Assembly (NCBI GenBank): GCA_018241505.1
Contig: JAFEDS010000016.1
Span: 124,001 to 188,000 of the forward strand
Source: Pseudomonadota bacterium
Lineage (GTDB): Bacteria > Pseudomonadota > Gammaproteobacteria > Steroidobacterales > Steroidobacteraceae
DNA: 64,000 nt
Direction: 5' to 3'
The notes beneath the pieces are model-generated. The model worked only from the letters and a program-made list of their open reading frames with translations. It was not told the DNA's origin and ran no database searches. The position numbers were made by a program, and so were the translations under genes. Positions 8,767 through 17,432 of the stretch are shown here, one piece after another (the stretch's first letter is position 1; every line of letters starts with the position of its first letter).

Positions 8767-10166
8767 AAGGGAAAGTGACCCGGCGTGGTCTGCAGGGTCA
8801 CCCAACGCAACTCCGTGAACTCCGCGATTCCGGCGCGGCCGCCAAATCGACCGTAACCCGAGGCGCCCACTCCGCCAAAGGGCATCTGCGGCTCATCGTG
8901 TACGGTCGGGCCGTTGATGTGGCACATGCCCGATCTGATCTGACGAGCAACTCGCAGGCCGCGAGTCAGATCGCGCGTGAACACCGCCGCAGACAACCCG
9001 TATTCGGTATCGTTGGCAATGCGAACCGCATCGTTCTCATCGCGCGCGCGGATGATAGCGACGACGGGCCCGAAACTTTCCTCCGCGTAAAGCCGCATCT
9101 GCTTTGTGACGCCATCAATTGCCGTCGCCGGCATGAGCACGCCGTCAGTCCGCCCACCGCACAGCACACGCGCACCTTTCGAGGTCGCATCCTCAATCAG
9201 GCTGTTGACGTGTTGGCTGGCGCTCAGATCAAAGACGGCTCCGAGTGGTGCTTTGCGTTCACGGGGATCCCCCACTGCTAGCGTGCTCGCCTTCTTTGCA
9301 AAGCGTTGTATGAAATCTGCCGCAACCGCCTCGCAGACAATGATCCTTTCCGTGGACATGCAGATCTGGCCCTGGTTCATAAAGGCGCCAAACGCAGCCG
9401 CGCGGACCGCCTCATCCAGGTCCGCATCCTCGAGCACGAGCAAAGGTGCTTTACCGCCCAACTCGAGCAAACACGGTTTCAATTGAGCGGCGGCCTGCGC
9501 TGCAATGATCCTGCCAACGCGTGTCGAGCCTGTGAAGTTGATTCGCCGCACAGCCGGATGAGCAATGAGCTCCGCCACAACCTGGGGCGCGTCCACGGCA
9601 CGATTGGTCACCAGGCTCACGACACCCGGCGGGAAGCCCGCACGGGCGAAAGCCGCGACAATCAGGCTGTGGGTACGCGGACAAACCTCCGATGCCTTGA
9701 GGATCACGCAATTGCCGCACGCGAGCGCGACCGCAATTGCGCGGACACCCAGGATGATTGGAGCGTTCCACGGAGCAATGCCTAGAATCACCCCTACCGG
9801 CTCGCGAAGCGCCATGGCAAAACAGCCCGGGCGATCGGAGGGAATGATTTCGCCGCTGATCTGGGTAGTGAGTGCCGCCGCCTCTCGCAGCATGCCCGCA
9901 GCCAGAAACAGATTGAATGAGGCCCAGTCCACTGTGGCCCCGGTCTCTGCGGTCATGGCCGCCGTCAATTCGTCTTTGCTCGCCTCCAGCGCCGCCGCCG
10001 CTGCCATCAGCAACGCGCGGCGCTCGCCCGGACCTGTGACGGACCATCGCGCAAATGCCGTGGACGCCTGGTCGGCAACCTCAAGAGCCTCTGCCACCGA
10101 CATTGCCTGTGCCGAGCTCGCGACCTGGCCCGTCAACGGATTCAAGCGATCAACCTGGGCGGACAT
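8763..10166 (-). CDS. NAD(P)-dependent aldehyde dehydrogenase (salicylaldehyde/vanillin type)
   Basis: A 467-residue ALDH-superfamily enzyme oxidising an aldehyde to the acid. Seen: the oxyanion Asn in PWNAP (134), the cofactor lysine in VILKASE (157), FTGSTRVG (211-218) for NAD binding, the general base Glu in LELGGK (235) and the catalytic Cys in GQICMS (269). The stretch FGAFMNQGQICMSTERIIV strongly resembles salicylaldehyde (NahF) and vanillin dehydrogenases, so an aromatic aldehyde is a reasonable guess. It is divergent from the AraC regulator over a 122-bp region with a strong palindrome, which points to specific regulation. It could serve aldehydes released by the amine oxidation island, but it is 30 kb away. 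Confidence 0.9.
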   Translation of the reverse strand: MSAQVDRLNPLTGQVASSAQAMSVAEALEVADQASTAFARWSVTGPGERRALLMAAAAALEASKDELTAAMTAETGATVDWASFNLFLAAGMLREAAALTTQISGEIIPSDRPGCFAMALREPVGVILGIAPWNAPIILGVRAIAVALACGNCVILKASEVCPRTHSLIVAAFARAGFPPGVVSLVTNRAVDAPQVVAELIAHPAVRRINFTGSTRVGRIIAAQAAAQLKPCLLELGGKAPLLVLEDADLDEAVRAAAFGAFMNQGQICMSTERIIVCEAVAADFIQRFAKKASTLAVGDPRERKAPLGAVFDLSASQHVNSLIEDATSKGARVLCGGRTDGVLMPATAIDGVTKQMRLYAEESFGPVVAIIRARDENDAVRIANDTEYGLSAAVFTRDLTRGLRVARQIRSGMCHINGPTVHDEPQMPFGGVGASGYGRFGGRAGIAEFTELRWVTLQTTPGHFPF

Positions 10167-10183
10167 GGCTATTACCCCTAAAC

Positions 10184-10212
10184 AGCTATACTATATAGCT
10201 ATAGACTATAAT
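10184..10212. promoter_or_regulatory. Palindromic operator and -10 box between the ALDH and AraC genes
   Basis: A perfect inverted repeat AGCTATA-CTA-TATAGCT (10184-10200) lies 17 bases upstream of the ALDH start. It is followed by a TATAAT hexamer at 10207-10212 on the plus strand, in the direction of the AraC gene. The AT-rich patch stands out in GC-rich surroundings. A regulator-binding site overlapping the promoters is the simplest reading. Confidence 0.5.
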
Positions 10213-10288
10213 CGTATCGGCGACAGGCGCAAGGGGACGCGTCCGAAGCGCGAGGCCCGCCGGGTCGCCCTCCAGTGGAGGTATCGAG

Positions 10289-11260
10289 TTGGACTTTTCG
10301 ACTACCCGACTGCCACCCGCCGAACGCGAGTCCGGCTACCGCCATGCCTTGCGGCGGTACTTCTCGGAAATCACCGCGGATATCTCGGTTCGTGTGGATA
10401 CCGCGGAGGAAGCGCCCTTGCGGGCCAGCCTCGAGCCCCTGTCCATCGGCCAACTGATGGGTGGCATTCATCAATGCAACGCCCCGCACGAGCTGCGACT
10501 GCCGCGCACGCACCTGAGTGGAATGGATCTGTACCTGCTGTGCGAAGGCGATGTTTCCCTATCCAATGCGAACGGAACCCTGGAGCTGGGACCCGGCGAC
10601 ATGATCCTGTGGCCCTATGGCCCTGAATGGGAGGCGCGCAGCCGCCGTTTCCGGATGATTGCGCTCGGCTTGCCGGATGCAATCATCCGCCGCCAGAAAG
10701 ATGAGCTGCACGCAGTCGCCGGCCGCCCGATCAGCGCGAACGGTGTGTTGGGTGCTTGTGTGGGCGCATTGCTGCGCACGGCGGCCGAGTTCCGCGGCCG
10801 CATTTCATTCGAGGAAGGCGCTGCTTTGCAGGATACGATCCTCCACGCCCTCAGCACACTCGCCGTCACGCAGAAGGCGGTGAGCAGTCCCCCCGCCGGC
10901 GCGGAGCGCGATGCGCAGTTGCAGCGCGTGAAGACATTGACGCTGCAATCACTGGACCAGGTGGATCTGAATCCCGCGATGTTGGCGGCACAGGCGGGTG
11001 TTTCCACGCGCACCCTGCACCGCCTGTTTGCAAGCTCGGGGACGACGTTTGCCGAGTGGTTGCGGCAGCGGCGACTCGCGCGATGTTGGGATGAATTGAC
11101 CCGGTGCGGCGGCCGGCGGCGCAATATCGCGGCAGTCGCGCTCGAGTCAGGCTTCGGCGACCTGTCAACCTTCAACCGCGCGTTTCGCGCGCGGTTCGGG
11201 ATGACACCGCGGGCAGCACAAGCTCAGGTCCCGCCTGCTCCGGAAACACCGGTGCGCTGA
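10289..11260 (+). CDS. AraC-family transcriptional regulator
   Basis: 323 residues starting at a TTG (10289) with TGGAGG 8 bases upstream. The N-terminal two thirds form an AraC-binding-like sensor (LPRTHLSGMDLYLLCEGDVS; LELGPGDMILWP), and the last 100 residues carry the double helix-turn-helix (LNPAMLAAQAGVSTRTLHRLFASSG; NIAAVALESGFGDLSTFNRAFRARFGMTP). The AraC consensus F-xx-AF-R-F-G is intact. It is divergent from the ALDH gene and is its likely activator. The 3' end overlaps the convergent amidohydrolase by 37 bases. Confidence 0.9.
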   Translation: MDFSTTRLPPAERESGYRHALRRYFSEITADISVRVDTAEEAPLRASLEPLSIGQLMGGIHQCNAPHELRLPRTHLSGMDLYLLCEGDVSLSNANGTLELGPGDMILWPYGPEWEARSRRFRMIALGLPDAIIRRQKDELHAVAGRPISANGVLGACVGALLRTAAEFRGRISFEEGAALQDTILHALSTLAVTQKAVSSPPAGAERDAQLQRVKTLTLQSLDQVDLNPAMLAAQAGVSTRTLHRLFASSGTTFAEWLRQRRLARCWDELTRCGGRRRNIAAVALESGFGDLSTFNRAFRARFGMTPRAAQAQVPPAPETPVR

Positions 11261-12969
11261 GCGAGACGGTCATACACGACGCGGCCACCGACGATTGTCA
11301 GATCGACCTGCGTTTTCAACAATTGCTCCGGTGAAATGGCCGTCGGGTCGGCGTCCAGCACAATCATGTCGGCCAGCTTGCCGGCTTCGAGCGTGCCCTT
11401 GGTTTTCTCTTCGAATGTCAGGTAGGGCCCGGCAGCGGTGTACATCCGGATGGCATCTTTGATATCCACAGCCTCTTCCGCACCAAACACCTTGCCACTC
11501 GATCCCTTCCGGGTCACCGCCGTGTAGAGACCGACGAGGGGACCGATCGGCAGGTTGTCCGAGCCAAACGCCACAAACAGGCCGTGCTTCTTCCAGGGGG
11601 TGGTGACCGAGTTGGTATGTTGCACGCGCCAGTCATCGAGCGTGGCGACGTAGCGGCCCTCCAGCGTGTAGGTGAAGTTGGGTTGCTGCGCAATCGCGAT
11701 GTGGTCCGCCGCCATCGTCTTCATGGTCTCCTCAGGCGGCATGATGGTGAAATGATCGAGAAACCAGCGGTGGTCCTTTGAGGCAACCAGGCCGGCGCGA
11801 ATGGCCCGGGAGTAGGCATTGACCGTCTGCACGATCGCCGCATCCCCGATTGCGTGCAGGCCCAACTGCCAGCCGAGCCGGCCGCTGGCATCGACCAGCT
11901 CCTGCAGCTCGGCGTCACTGAAGCGGCCTTTGCCGCGAAATCCCGGCATGCCCTTGTAGTCGACCAGCGTCCAGGCCGTGGGACCTGTAAATCCGCCATC
12001 CACGGCAGACTCGCCGATGGGGCCGAGCCGCAGCCGCTCATTGCCATAGCCGGTATGGTGCGCAAAAGCCTTCAATCTCTGCGCGCCCGGGTACTGGATA
12101 TAAAGCGCCATGCGCGGCAGCTCGGCACCGGACTGGGAATATAACGCCTGGTAGCGGCGGAACGTGGCGTGACCGGACGGGTTGGGAATTCCGCCGGCAC
12201 CTACAGGCTCATCGTCAATGGTACCGCTGGCCTCCATGAGGCTGGTGATGCCGAGCCGCAGCAGGTCTTTGAGGCGGGCGATATAACTCGGCCGCAATTC
12301 CTCCCAGGTCAGGTCGGGGATCTTCGCTGTGAACAGCTCATACCGTTCGCGTACGATCCCATTCGGCTCGCCCTTCGCATTGTGCTCAATCAGGCCATCC
12401 GCGGGATCCGGTGTATTGCGGGTCAGTCCCGCCAGCTCCAGGGCCCTGGAGTTGGCAACAATGGAGTGCCCCCCCGCACGGGTAAGGAACACCGGGTTCT
12501 TCGGTGCCGCGGCATCGAGGTCCGCCCGCACAGGATTGCGCCGTTCCGCAAACCGCGCCTCATCCCAACCGGAACCCGTGATCCAGGCACCCGGCCCCAG
12601 CTCCTGGGCCTTGCGCCGGAGCGCCTCCTGCAGTTGTGCAATGGAGTTGATTTCGCGCAAGTCCACATCGCGTTTGCCGGCCGGAATCAGGTGAACGTGC
12701 GTGTCCATGAATCCGGGCATGAGCACGCGGCCTTTCAAGTCGATTACGCGTGCTGCCGTGTACTGGGTGGCGAGCTCCGCGCCGCCCACAGCGAGGATCT
12801 TGCCATCTTTCACGACCACGGCCGATTTGACCGAGAACGTGGGATCCACGGTGAGTACTTTGCCACAGCAGAGAATGAGATCGGCCGGCTTCGCGGCGCC
12901 CAGGGCCGCCAGGCTCCCGAGCAACATCGGCAAACACAGACCGTAACGCCAATTTCGTGTTCTTGTCAT
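11224..12969 (-). CDS. YtcJ-type metal-dependent amidohydrolase, secreted
   Basis: About 581 residues from the ATG at 12969 (AGGTG upstream), with a signal peptide ending near GAAKPAD. Amidohydrolase-superfamily marks: the strand-1 metal motif DTHVHL in VLMPGFMDTHVHLIPAG, HAIGDAAI in the middle, and the closing beta-domain motif KLADMIVLDADP. The YtcJ/NfdA group hydrolyses amide or related bonds of cyclic or N-acyl compounds; the natural substrate is unknown. It follows the CocE-type hydrolase by 33 bases on the same strand. It is one of three members of this family in the window. Confidence 0.85.
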   Translation of the reverse strand: MTRTRNWRYGLCLPMLLGSLAALGAAKPADLILCCGKVLTVDPTFSVKSAVVVKDGKILAVGGAELATQYTAARVIDLKGRVLMPGFMDTHVHLIPAGKRDVDLREINSIAQLQEALRRKAQELGPGAWITGSGWDEARFAERRNPVRADLDAAAPKNPVFLTRAGGHSIVANSRALELAGLTRNTPDPADGLIEHNAKGEPNGIVRERYELFTAKIPDLTWEELRPSYIARLKDLLRLGITSLMEASGTIDDEPVGAGGIPNPSGHATFRRYQALYSQSGAELPRMALYIQYPGAQRLKAFAHHTGYGNERLRLGPIGESAVDGGFTGPTAWTLVDYKGMPGFRGKGRFSDAELQELVDASGRLGWQLGLHAIGDAAIVQTVNAYSRAIRAGLVASKDHRWFLDHFTIMPPEETMKTMAADHIAIAQQPNFTYTLEGRYVATLDDWRVQHTNSVTTPWKKHGLFVAFGSDNLPIGPLVGLYTAVTRKGSSGKVFGAEEAVDIKDAIRMYTAAGPYLTFEEKTKGTLEAGKLADMIVLDADPTAISPEQLLKTQVDLTIVGGRVVYDRLAQRTGVSGAGGT

Positions 12970-13002
12970 TCGGGCACCTGTCACTGCGCGAGCCCTTCGC
13001 GT

Positions 13003-14862
13003 CTACCTCATGGTAGCACCCAGGGGATCGGGCCGGCACGGTTGCATGGAGGCATTTCCGCAGCCCACGGCCTTTGGGGGTACCGTCACATCCCGGAGGA
13101 CTCCCAGCACGAGCTGTGAGGGATGCGCGTCGTCGTGCCAGATCTGATTGGTGGACGGCAAAGACGCGTGATCGAAACTGTTGCCGCCGGTGGCGCTCGG
13201 TGCATCAATCCAGATCCGAATGCGCGAGCCGTGGCGAAACGCATAGGAAACCTTGGTGAGCTCGACCCGGCCCAGGGCGGGCACGCCGGGCGTGAGCGCC
13301 TGGATGCAGGCAGGTTGGTCGCAAGGCCAGGGCCGGGTGTCAGTCGACAGATGTTCGTTCAATCGGCGCGCCGACATACGCAGCCAGCCACGTTGAACAA
13401 ACACCTCCTGGCCATCGGGCCTGATCTCGGTGAGGGTCACCTGGAGATCGGTATCACTCAATGTGGAGGATACCCACAAGTCCGCACTCGCCGGTCCGTA
13501 GATCACGACATCTTCGGGCAACGCCTCCGTGGTGTAGGTGACCGACCCTTCTCTCCATCCCGGTTGCAACTCTCCCCAGCGCGCCCCGGTGAAATTGTCG
13601 TTCACTCCCGGGCCTTCTACAGGGTAGTGATACGAATCGGGCTGCGACGGTGGCCGAGTATCCGTGCCCCCCACACCCAGCCGATGCCCTGTCTCGAGAC
13701 GAAGCCGCATGAGGCTGGTGGCGACAGGGAATTGCGGCCGCGTGATGATCCAGGAGGAGCGGGCCTGACGATCGCTTTGCGGTCGTTGCGACCCGGGCGG
13801 GGCGACGGTCTCCTGCCAGATCTCAACGTGCGGACGGCGCTCGAAGCCATTCGCCTCGCCCTTGACAAAGCGATCCAGGAACGAAACCAACGTAGACCTG
13901 AACTGCAATGACTCATACAGATCGTGATCGCCGTTGGTCTGCACATACCACAACAGGTTGGGATCGACACGCTCCTGGTAGTAGCCGGCCCGTGCGGTGG
14001 TGGCCTCGTCCTGAAACGACTCCATGGACAGCACCGGCACCGCGATCCGATCCGCCTCGTTGAGTATCGTCCGGCTGTCTATCCACGCATCTCGAAGTGG
14101 ATGGCGAATGAGCTGCGCCGGTAGGTTGACGGCCGGGGTTTCGCCGGAAGCGTAGTTCCGCTCCACTTGCGTCAGGCACCGCCGGTCATGCTCCTGTTCT
14201 GCGCTCCTGCGAACGGCCAGCCAGCGCGAATGCAGAAAACTCCACCACCCGGTGACAAATCCCTGCGATGGCACACCCCCGATCGCCCAACTGTCCAGCC
14301 GCGGATCGGTCAACGCCATGCCGGGTGCAATTGCCTTCAGGTGCGCGGGCCGCTCGCTTGCCGTCGCCACCTGCGACATACCGGCCCATGACCAGTTGGC
14401 CATACCGACGGACCCCGTCGACCAGGGCTGTTTCGCAACCCACTCCACGACATCGGCACCGTCTTGCCCGTAAGCAGGGCCCAGGAAGTCGAATGTTCCG
14501 GTGGAACAACCCGTGCCGCGCGCATTCACGCCCAGGATGGCATAGCCGTGTGCCAACAAGGTGGCATCCAGATCGGTGGACATTGCCGTGTCGTCATGCT
14601 CATACGAAAACCCGCCGATCGCACCCGGATCGTAACCGCTGTAGTTGATGATCACCGGAAACGGCCCCTGCCCCCTGGGCAACAACAGGCTGTAGCGCAA
14701 CTCGACTCCGTCGCGTACAGGCACATAGCCGGTGAGACGTTTCACCCAGCGGTGCGCAATCACAGCGTCCGCGGCCGCCGCGCGGCCGGTTATAACAACT
14801 GCGCTCATGCAGGCAACCACCATACATGAAGCCAACAGCCAACGAACCACCTGCCTGCTCAC
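13003..14862 (-). CDS. CocE/NonD family alpha/beta hydrolase (X-Pro dipeptidyl-peptidase S15 like)
   Basis: A 619-residue secreted hydrolase. A signal sequence covers roughly residues 1-30. The catalytic domain shows NARGTGCSTGTF and the nucleophile region GSVGMANWSWAGMS, aligning with the family GxSYxG so that Ser is in W-S-W (the first Gly is replaced by Asn). The C-terminal jelly-roll PepX_C domain (residues about 400-600) includes LQVTLTEIRPDGQEVFVQRG and GSRIRIWI. Such enzymes hydrolyse esters or amides, the best known being cocaine esterase. It is divergent from the TonB receptor and probably forms an uptake/hydrolysis unit with it and with the downstream amidohydrolase. Confidence 0.85.
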   Translation of the reverse strand: MSRQVVRWLLASCMVVACMSAVVITGRAAAADAVIAHRWVKRLTGYVPVRDGVELRYSLLLPRGQGPFPVIINYSGYDPGAIGGFSYEHDDTAMSTDLDATLLAHGYAILGVNARGTGCSTGTFDFLGPAYGQDGADVVEWVAKQPWSTGSVGMANWSWAGMSQVATASERPAHLKAIAPGMALTDPRLDSWAIGGVPSQGFVTGWWSFLHSRWLAVRRSAEQEHDRRCLTQVERNYASGETPAVNLPAQLIRHPLRDAWIDSRTILNEADRIAVPVLSMESFQDEATTARAGYYQERVDPNLLWYVQTNGDHDLYESLQFRSTLVSFLDRFVKGEANGFERRPHVEIWQETVAPPGSQRPQSDRQARSSWIITRPQFPVATSLMRLRLETGHRLGVGGTDTRPPSQPDSYHYPVEGPGVNDNFTGARWGELQPGWREGSVTYTTEALPEDVVIYGPASADLWVSSTLSDTDLQVTLTEIRPDGQEVFVQRGWLRMSARRLNEHLSTDTRPWPCDQPACIQALTPGVPALGRVELTKVSYAFRHGSRIRIWIDAPSATGGNSFDHASLPSTNQIWHDDAHPSQLVLGVLRDVTVPPKAVGCGNASMQPCRPDPLGATMR

Positions 14863-14880
14863 AGTTTTTCAGCCTCATGT

Positions 14881-14899
14881 TGAATGTTGATTCACTCAA
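14881..14899. promoter_or_regulatory. Overlapping inverted repeats in the CocE/TonB-receptor divergent promoter
   Basis: TGAAT-GTTG-ATTCA (14881-14894) overlaps TTGA-TTCAC-TCAA (14887-14899), about 20 bases upstream of the CocE start. This AT-rich dyad in a 192-bp divergent region is a plausible operator. No regulator gene is adjacent. Confidence 0.35.
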
Positions 14900-15054
14900 T
14901 CTAACGGAGCGCTTCCGCCAGGGTCAACGCAGGCCGCGCGATATTCGCACTGTATCCGCCAGGCAACAGATATTCGTGCCCTTGGCACGCAATGCCCAGA
15001 GATTTGGCGCTCAGTGCCGCGACCGCGGCAACCGCGGCGGCTAAGGTGTCGCGC

Positions 15055-17427
15055 ATGAGAACCCTAATACTGGTATCTGCGGCGGCTGTGCAATTCGGGG
15101 CATTCGGACTCGCCCACTCACAGGATGCACTCCAGGAAATCATTGTCACGGCGCGCCGCACGGCTGAGAGCCTGCAGGAGACCCCGATCTCCATCACCGC
15201 CCTCACCTCACAGGACATTGAGCAGCGCGGCTTGAACGATGTGTTGGATGTCGCCGCCGGCACCCCCAGCCTGACCCTGATGCCGGGTGGCAACTATTCG
15301 GGCAAATCCGCGCTGGCCTACATTCGCGGCGTGGGACAGGATCAGTTCACGTTCGCCTTCGAACCCGGCGTGGGGTTCTACGTCGATGATGTGTACTACG
15401 GCACCGTCTACGGAGCCATCTTCAGTCTGGCCGACATCGACAACATCCAGGTCCTGCGCGGTCCGCAGGGAACCCTGTTCGGCAAGAACAATGAAGGCGG
15501 CGCCATCCTGTTGTATACACCGGAGCCCAAAGGCGACAACTCCGGGTCCGTGCAGGTTGGCTACGGCAACTATCATCGGGAATTCGTCAAGGGCAGCTTC
15601 GATGTCTCACTCATCCCCGAGCACCTCTCGCTGCGCGTTTCGGGCGCCACCAACCGGATGGACGGCTATGTCGATCGCATCGACTTCGCCTGCGCCCATC
15701 CGGGCTTGGCAGGTAACCTCAAACCGGCAACCGCCGCCGCCGGCTGCCAGGTGGGAACTGAAGGCGGATCGGACGAGACGTCACTGCGCGCGGCCTTGAA
15801 GTGGGTGGTCACCGACGATCTCACCATGACCCTGCGCTCCGAACTGTTCGATGACCGCAGCGAGGCGGGCGCGGAAGACCTGCTGGTGCAGAATCCCGTC
15901 CAAGCAGGCTCGCAGGCAGATGCCTACAATCAATTCGTGGCACTGCCGCTGTACGGCATCGGCATCAACCATCCCGCGTTTGTAACCGGAGATCCCTTCG
16001 AGTCGTATTCGGTGTACACCAACCCCGGGACCGGCTACTCGGTGGCGCCGGTCAATCACGAATTGTTCCGCAGCGTTGCGCTGACCACCGACTGGAATGC
16101 GACCTCGGCCGTGCACGTCAAGAACATCGCCGCATTCCAGAAGTTTCATTCCGAATTCGCCAACACGGACGGGACTCCCATCCCCACCTTCCTCGAGGAC
16201 AATGTCCTCGATCACCGGCAATTCAGCGAAGAGTTCCAGTTGAGCGGCAAGCTCCTGGATAACAAGCTCGACTGGATCGCGGGCGCGTACTACTACACGG
16301 CCTATGGCGTCTATGGCGGCCACATCGAGCTGCCCACTCTACAGATAGTGGGGCCCGGCATTCTGCCGTTCGCGCCTGAGGGTGCGTACGGACTGAATTT
16401 CAACATCGACGATGCGACCCGCGAGCACACCACCTCGGGATTCCTGCATGCGGTCTACCACGCCACCGATGCATTGAGCCTGGAAGTCGGTGCCCGCTAC
16501 AGCACCGAGCAAAAGAACCAGGCTTACCAGCACACCTACACTGCCAGCACTCCGCCCAATCCCCTGTTCAACCCGGGGGACTCGGTCTACCCGCCAGGCA
16601 CTCAAAGCGATACATCGCTGCGGCGCGTAGACCCGAAAGTGGCGCTCCAGTATCAATGGACGCCCGATCTCATGACCTACGTGCAGTTTGCCACCGGCTA
16701 CAAGTCCGGCGGCATCAACCCCAAGCCGGTGCTCGAATCCGACATCGTAAGCTTCAAACCCGAGCACCTCACCGCCTACGAGGCGGGTGTGAAGAGCGAA
16801 TGGCTCGACCATCACCTCATGATCAACGCGGATGCCTACCTCAGTGACTACCGCGACCTGCAACTCAGCCAGTTTCTGCCACCGCCGGCCGGCGATGGCG
16901 GCACGATCGTAGTCAACACCGGACATGCGCGCATCGAGGGACTGGAGCTCGATCTGCTGGCGCGGCCCGCGGCGGGTCTTGCGATCGATGCCAGTCTCAG
17001 CTACCTGAACTATCGGACACTGAGCCTGGGAGCCGCCGCCGGGCAGGTCGGCGGGCCCACGCTCACCTCGCGCCCCGCCTACATTCCGCGCTGGAAGGGC
17101 TCGATCGGCCCCCAGTACACCCTGCAACTCGCAAGCGCGGGGTCGCTGCTGGCCCGGGTCGACTATTCATATCAGTCAACAGTGTACTTCGACTTTGCGA
17201 ACACGCCCGCGGGCGCGCAGAACGGCTACGGTCTGTTCAACACCCGGTTGCAATGGGACGATGCCGCCGGCAAGTGGAGCGTCGCGTTCGAAGTCAGGAA
17301 CGCCGCCAACAAGCTGTATTACTCCTTCAAGATCCCCGCTCTGAACGGTGACGGCAGCCTGTTCAACGTGGCCGGAACGCCCGGCATGCCACGCACAGAA
17401 TTCGTGACCCTGACACGGAAATTCTGA
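15055..17427 (+). CDS. TonB-dependent outer-membrane receptor
   Basis: About 790 residues from the ATG at 15055 (AAGG upstream, followed by a signal peptide ending at AHSQD). The TonB box region DALQEIIVTARRTAESLQ is followed by the plug domain (SITALTSQDIEQRGLNDVLDVA; VLRGPQGTLFGKNNEGGAI) and a beta-barrel ending in aromatic FVTLTRKF, as outer-membrane barrels do. There is no N-terminal signalling domain, so it is a pure transporter. The serine hydrolase gene starts 5 bases after its stop. It probably imports a bulky nutrient processed by that hydrolase and the divergent CocE enzyme. Confidence 0.92.
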   Translation: MRTLILVSAAAVQFGAFGLAHSQDALQEIIVTARRTAESLQETPISITALTSQDIEQRGLNDVLDVAAGTPSLTLMPGGNYSGKSALAYIRGVGQDQFTFAFEPGVGFYVDDVYYGTVYGAIFSLADIDNIQVLRGPQGTLFGKNNEGGAILLYTPEPKGDNSGSVQVGYGNYHREFVKGSFDVSLIPEHLSLRVSGATNRMDGYVDRIDFACAHPGLAGNLKPATAAAGCQVGTEGGSDETSLRAALKWVVTDDLTMTLRSELFDDRSEAGAEDLLVQNPVQAGSQADAYNQFVALPLYGIGINHPAFVTGDPFESYSVYTNPGTGYSVAPVNHELFRSVALTTDWNATSAVHVKNIAAFQKFHSEFANTDGTPIPTFLEDNVLDHRQFSEEFQLSGKLLDNKLDWIAGAYYYTAYGVYGGHIELPTLQIVGPGILPFAPEGAYGLNFNIDDATREHTTSGFLHAVYHATDALSLEVGARYSTEQKNQAYQHTYTASTPPNPLFNPGDSVYPPGTQSDTSLRRVDPKVALQYQWTPDLMTYVQFATGYKSGGINPKPVLESDIVSFKPEHLTAYEAGVKSEWLDHHLMINADAYLSDYRDLQLSQFLPPPAGDGGTIVVNTGHARIEGLELDLLARPAAGLAIDASLSYLNYRTLSLGAAAGQVGGPTLTSRPAYIPRWKGSIGPQYTLQLASAGSLLARVDYSYQSTVYFDFANTPAGAQNGYGLFNTRLQWDDAAGKWSVAFEVRNAANKLYYSFKIPALNGDGSLFNVAGTPGMPRTEFVTLTRKF

Positions 17428-17432
17428 AAACC

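Noticed and set aside
10213-10222. Possible fourth GTATCG operator (CGTATCGGCG)
   Set aside because: Only one half-site is present; no CGATAC follows at the right distance.
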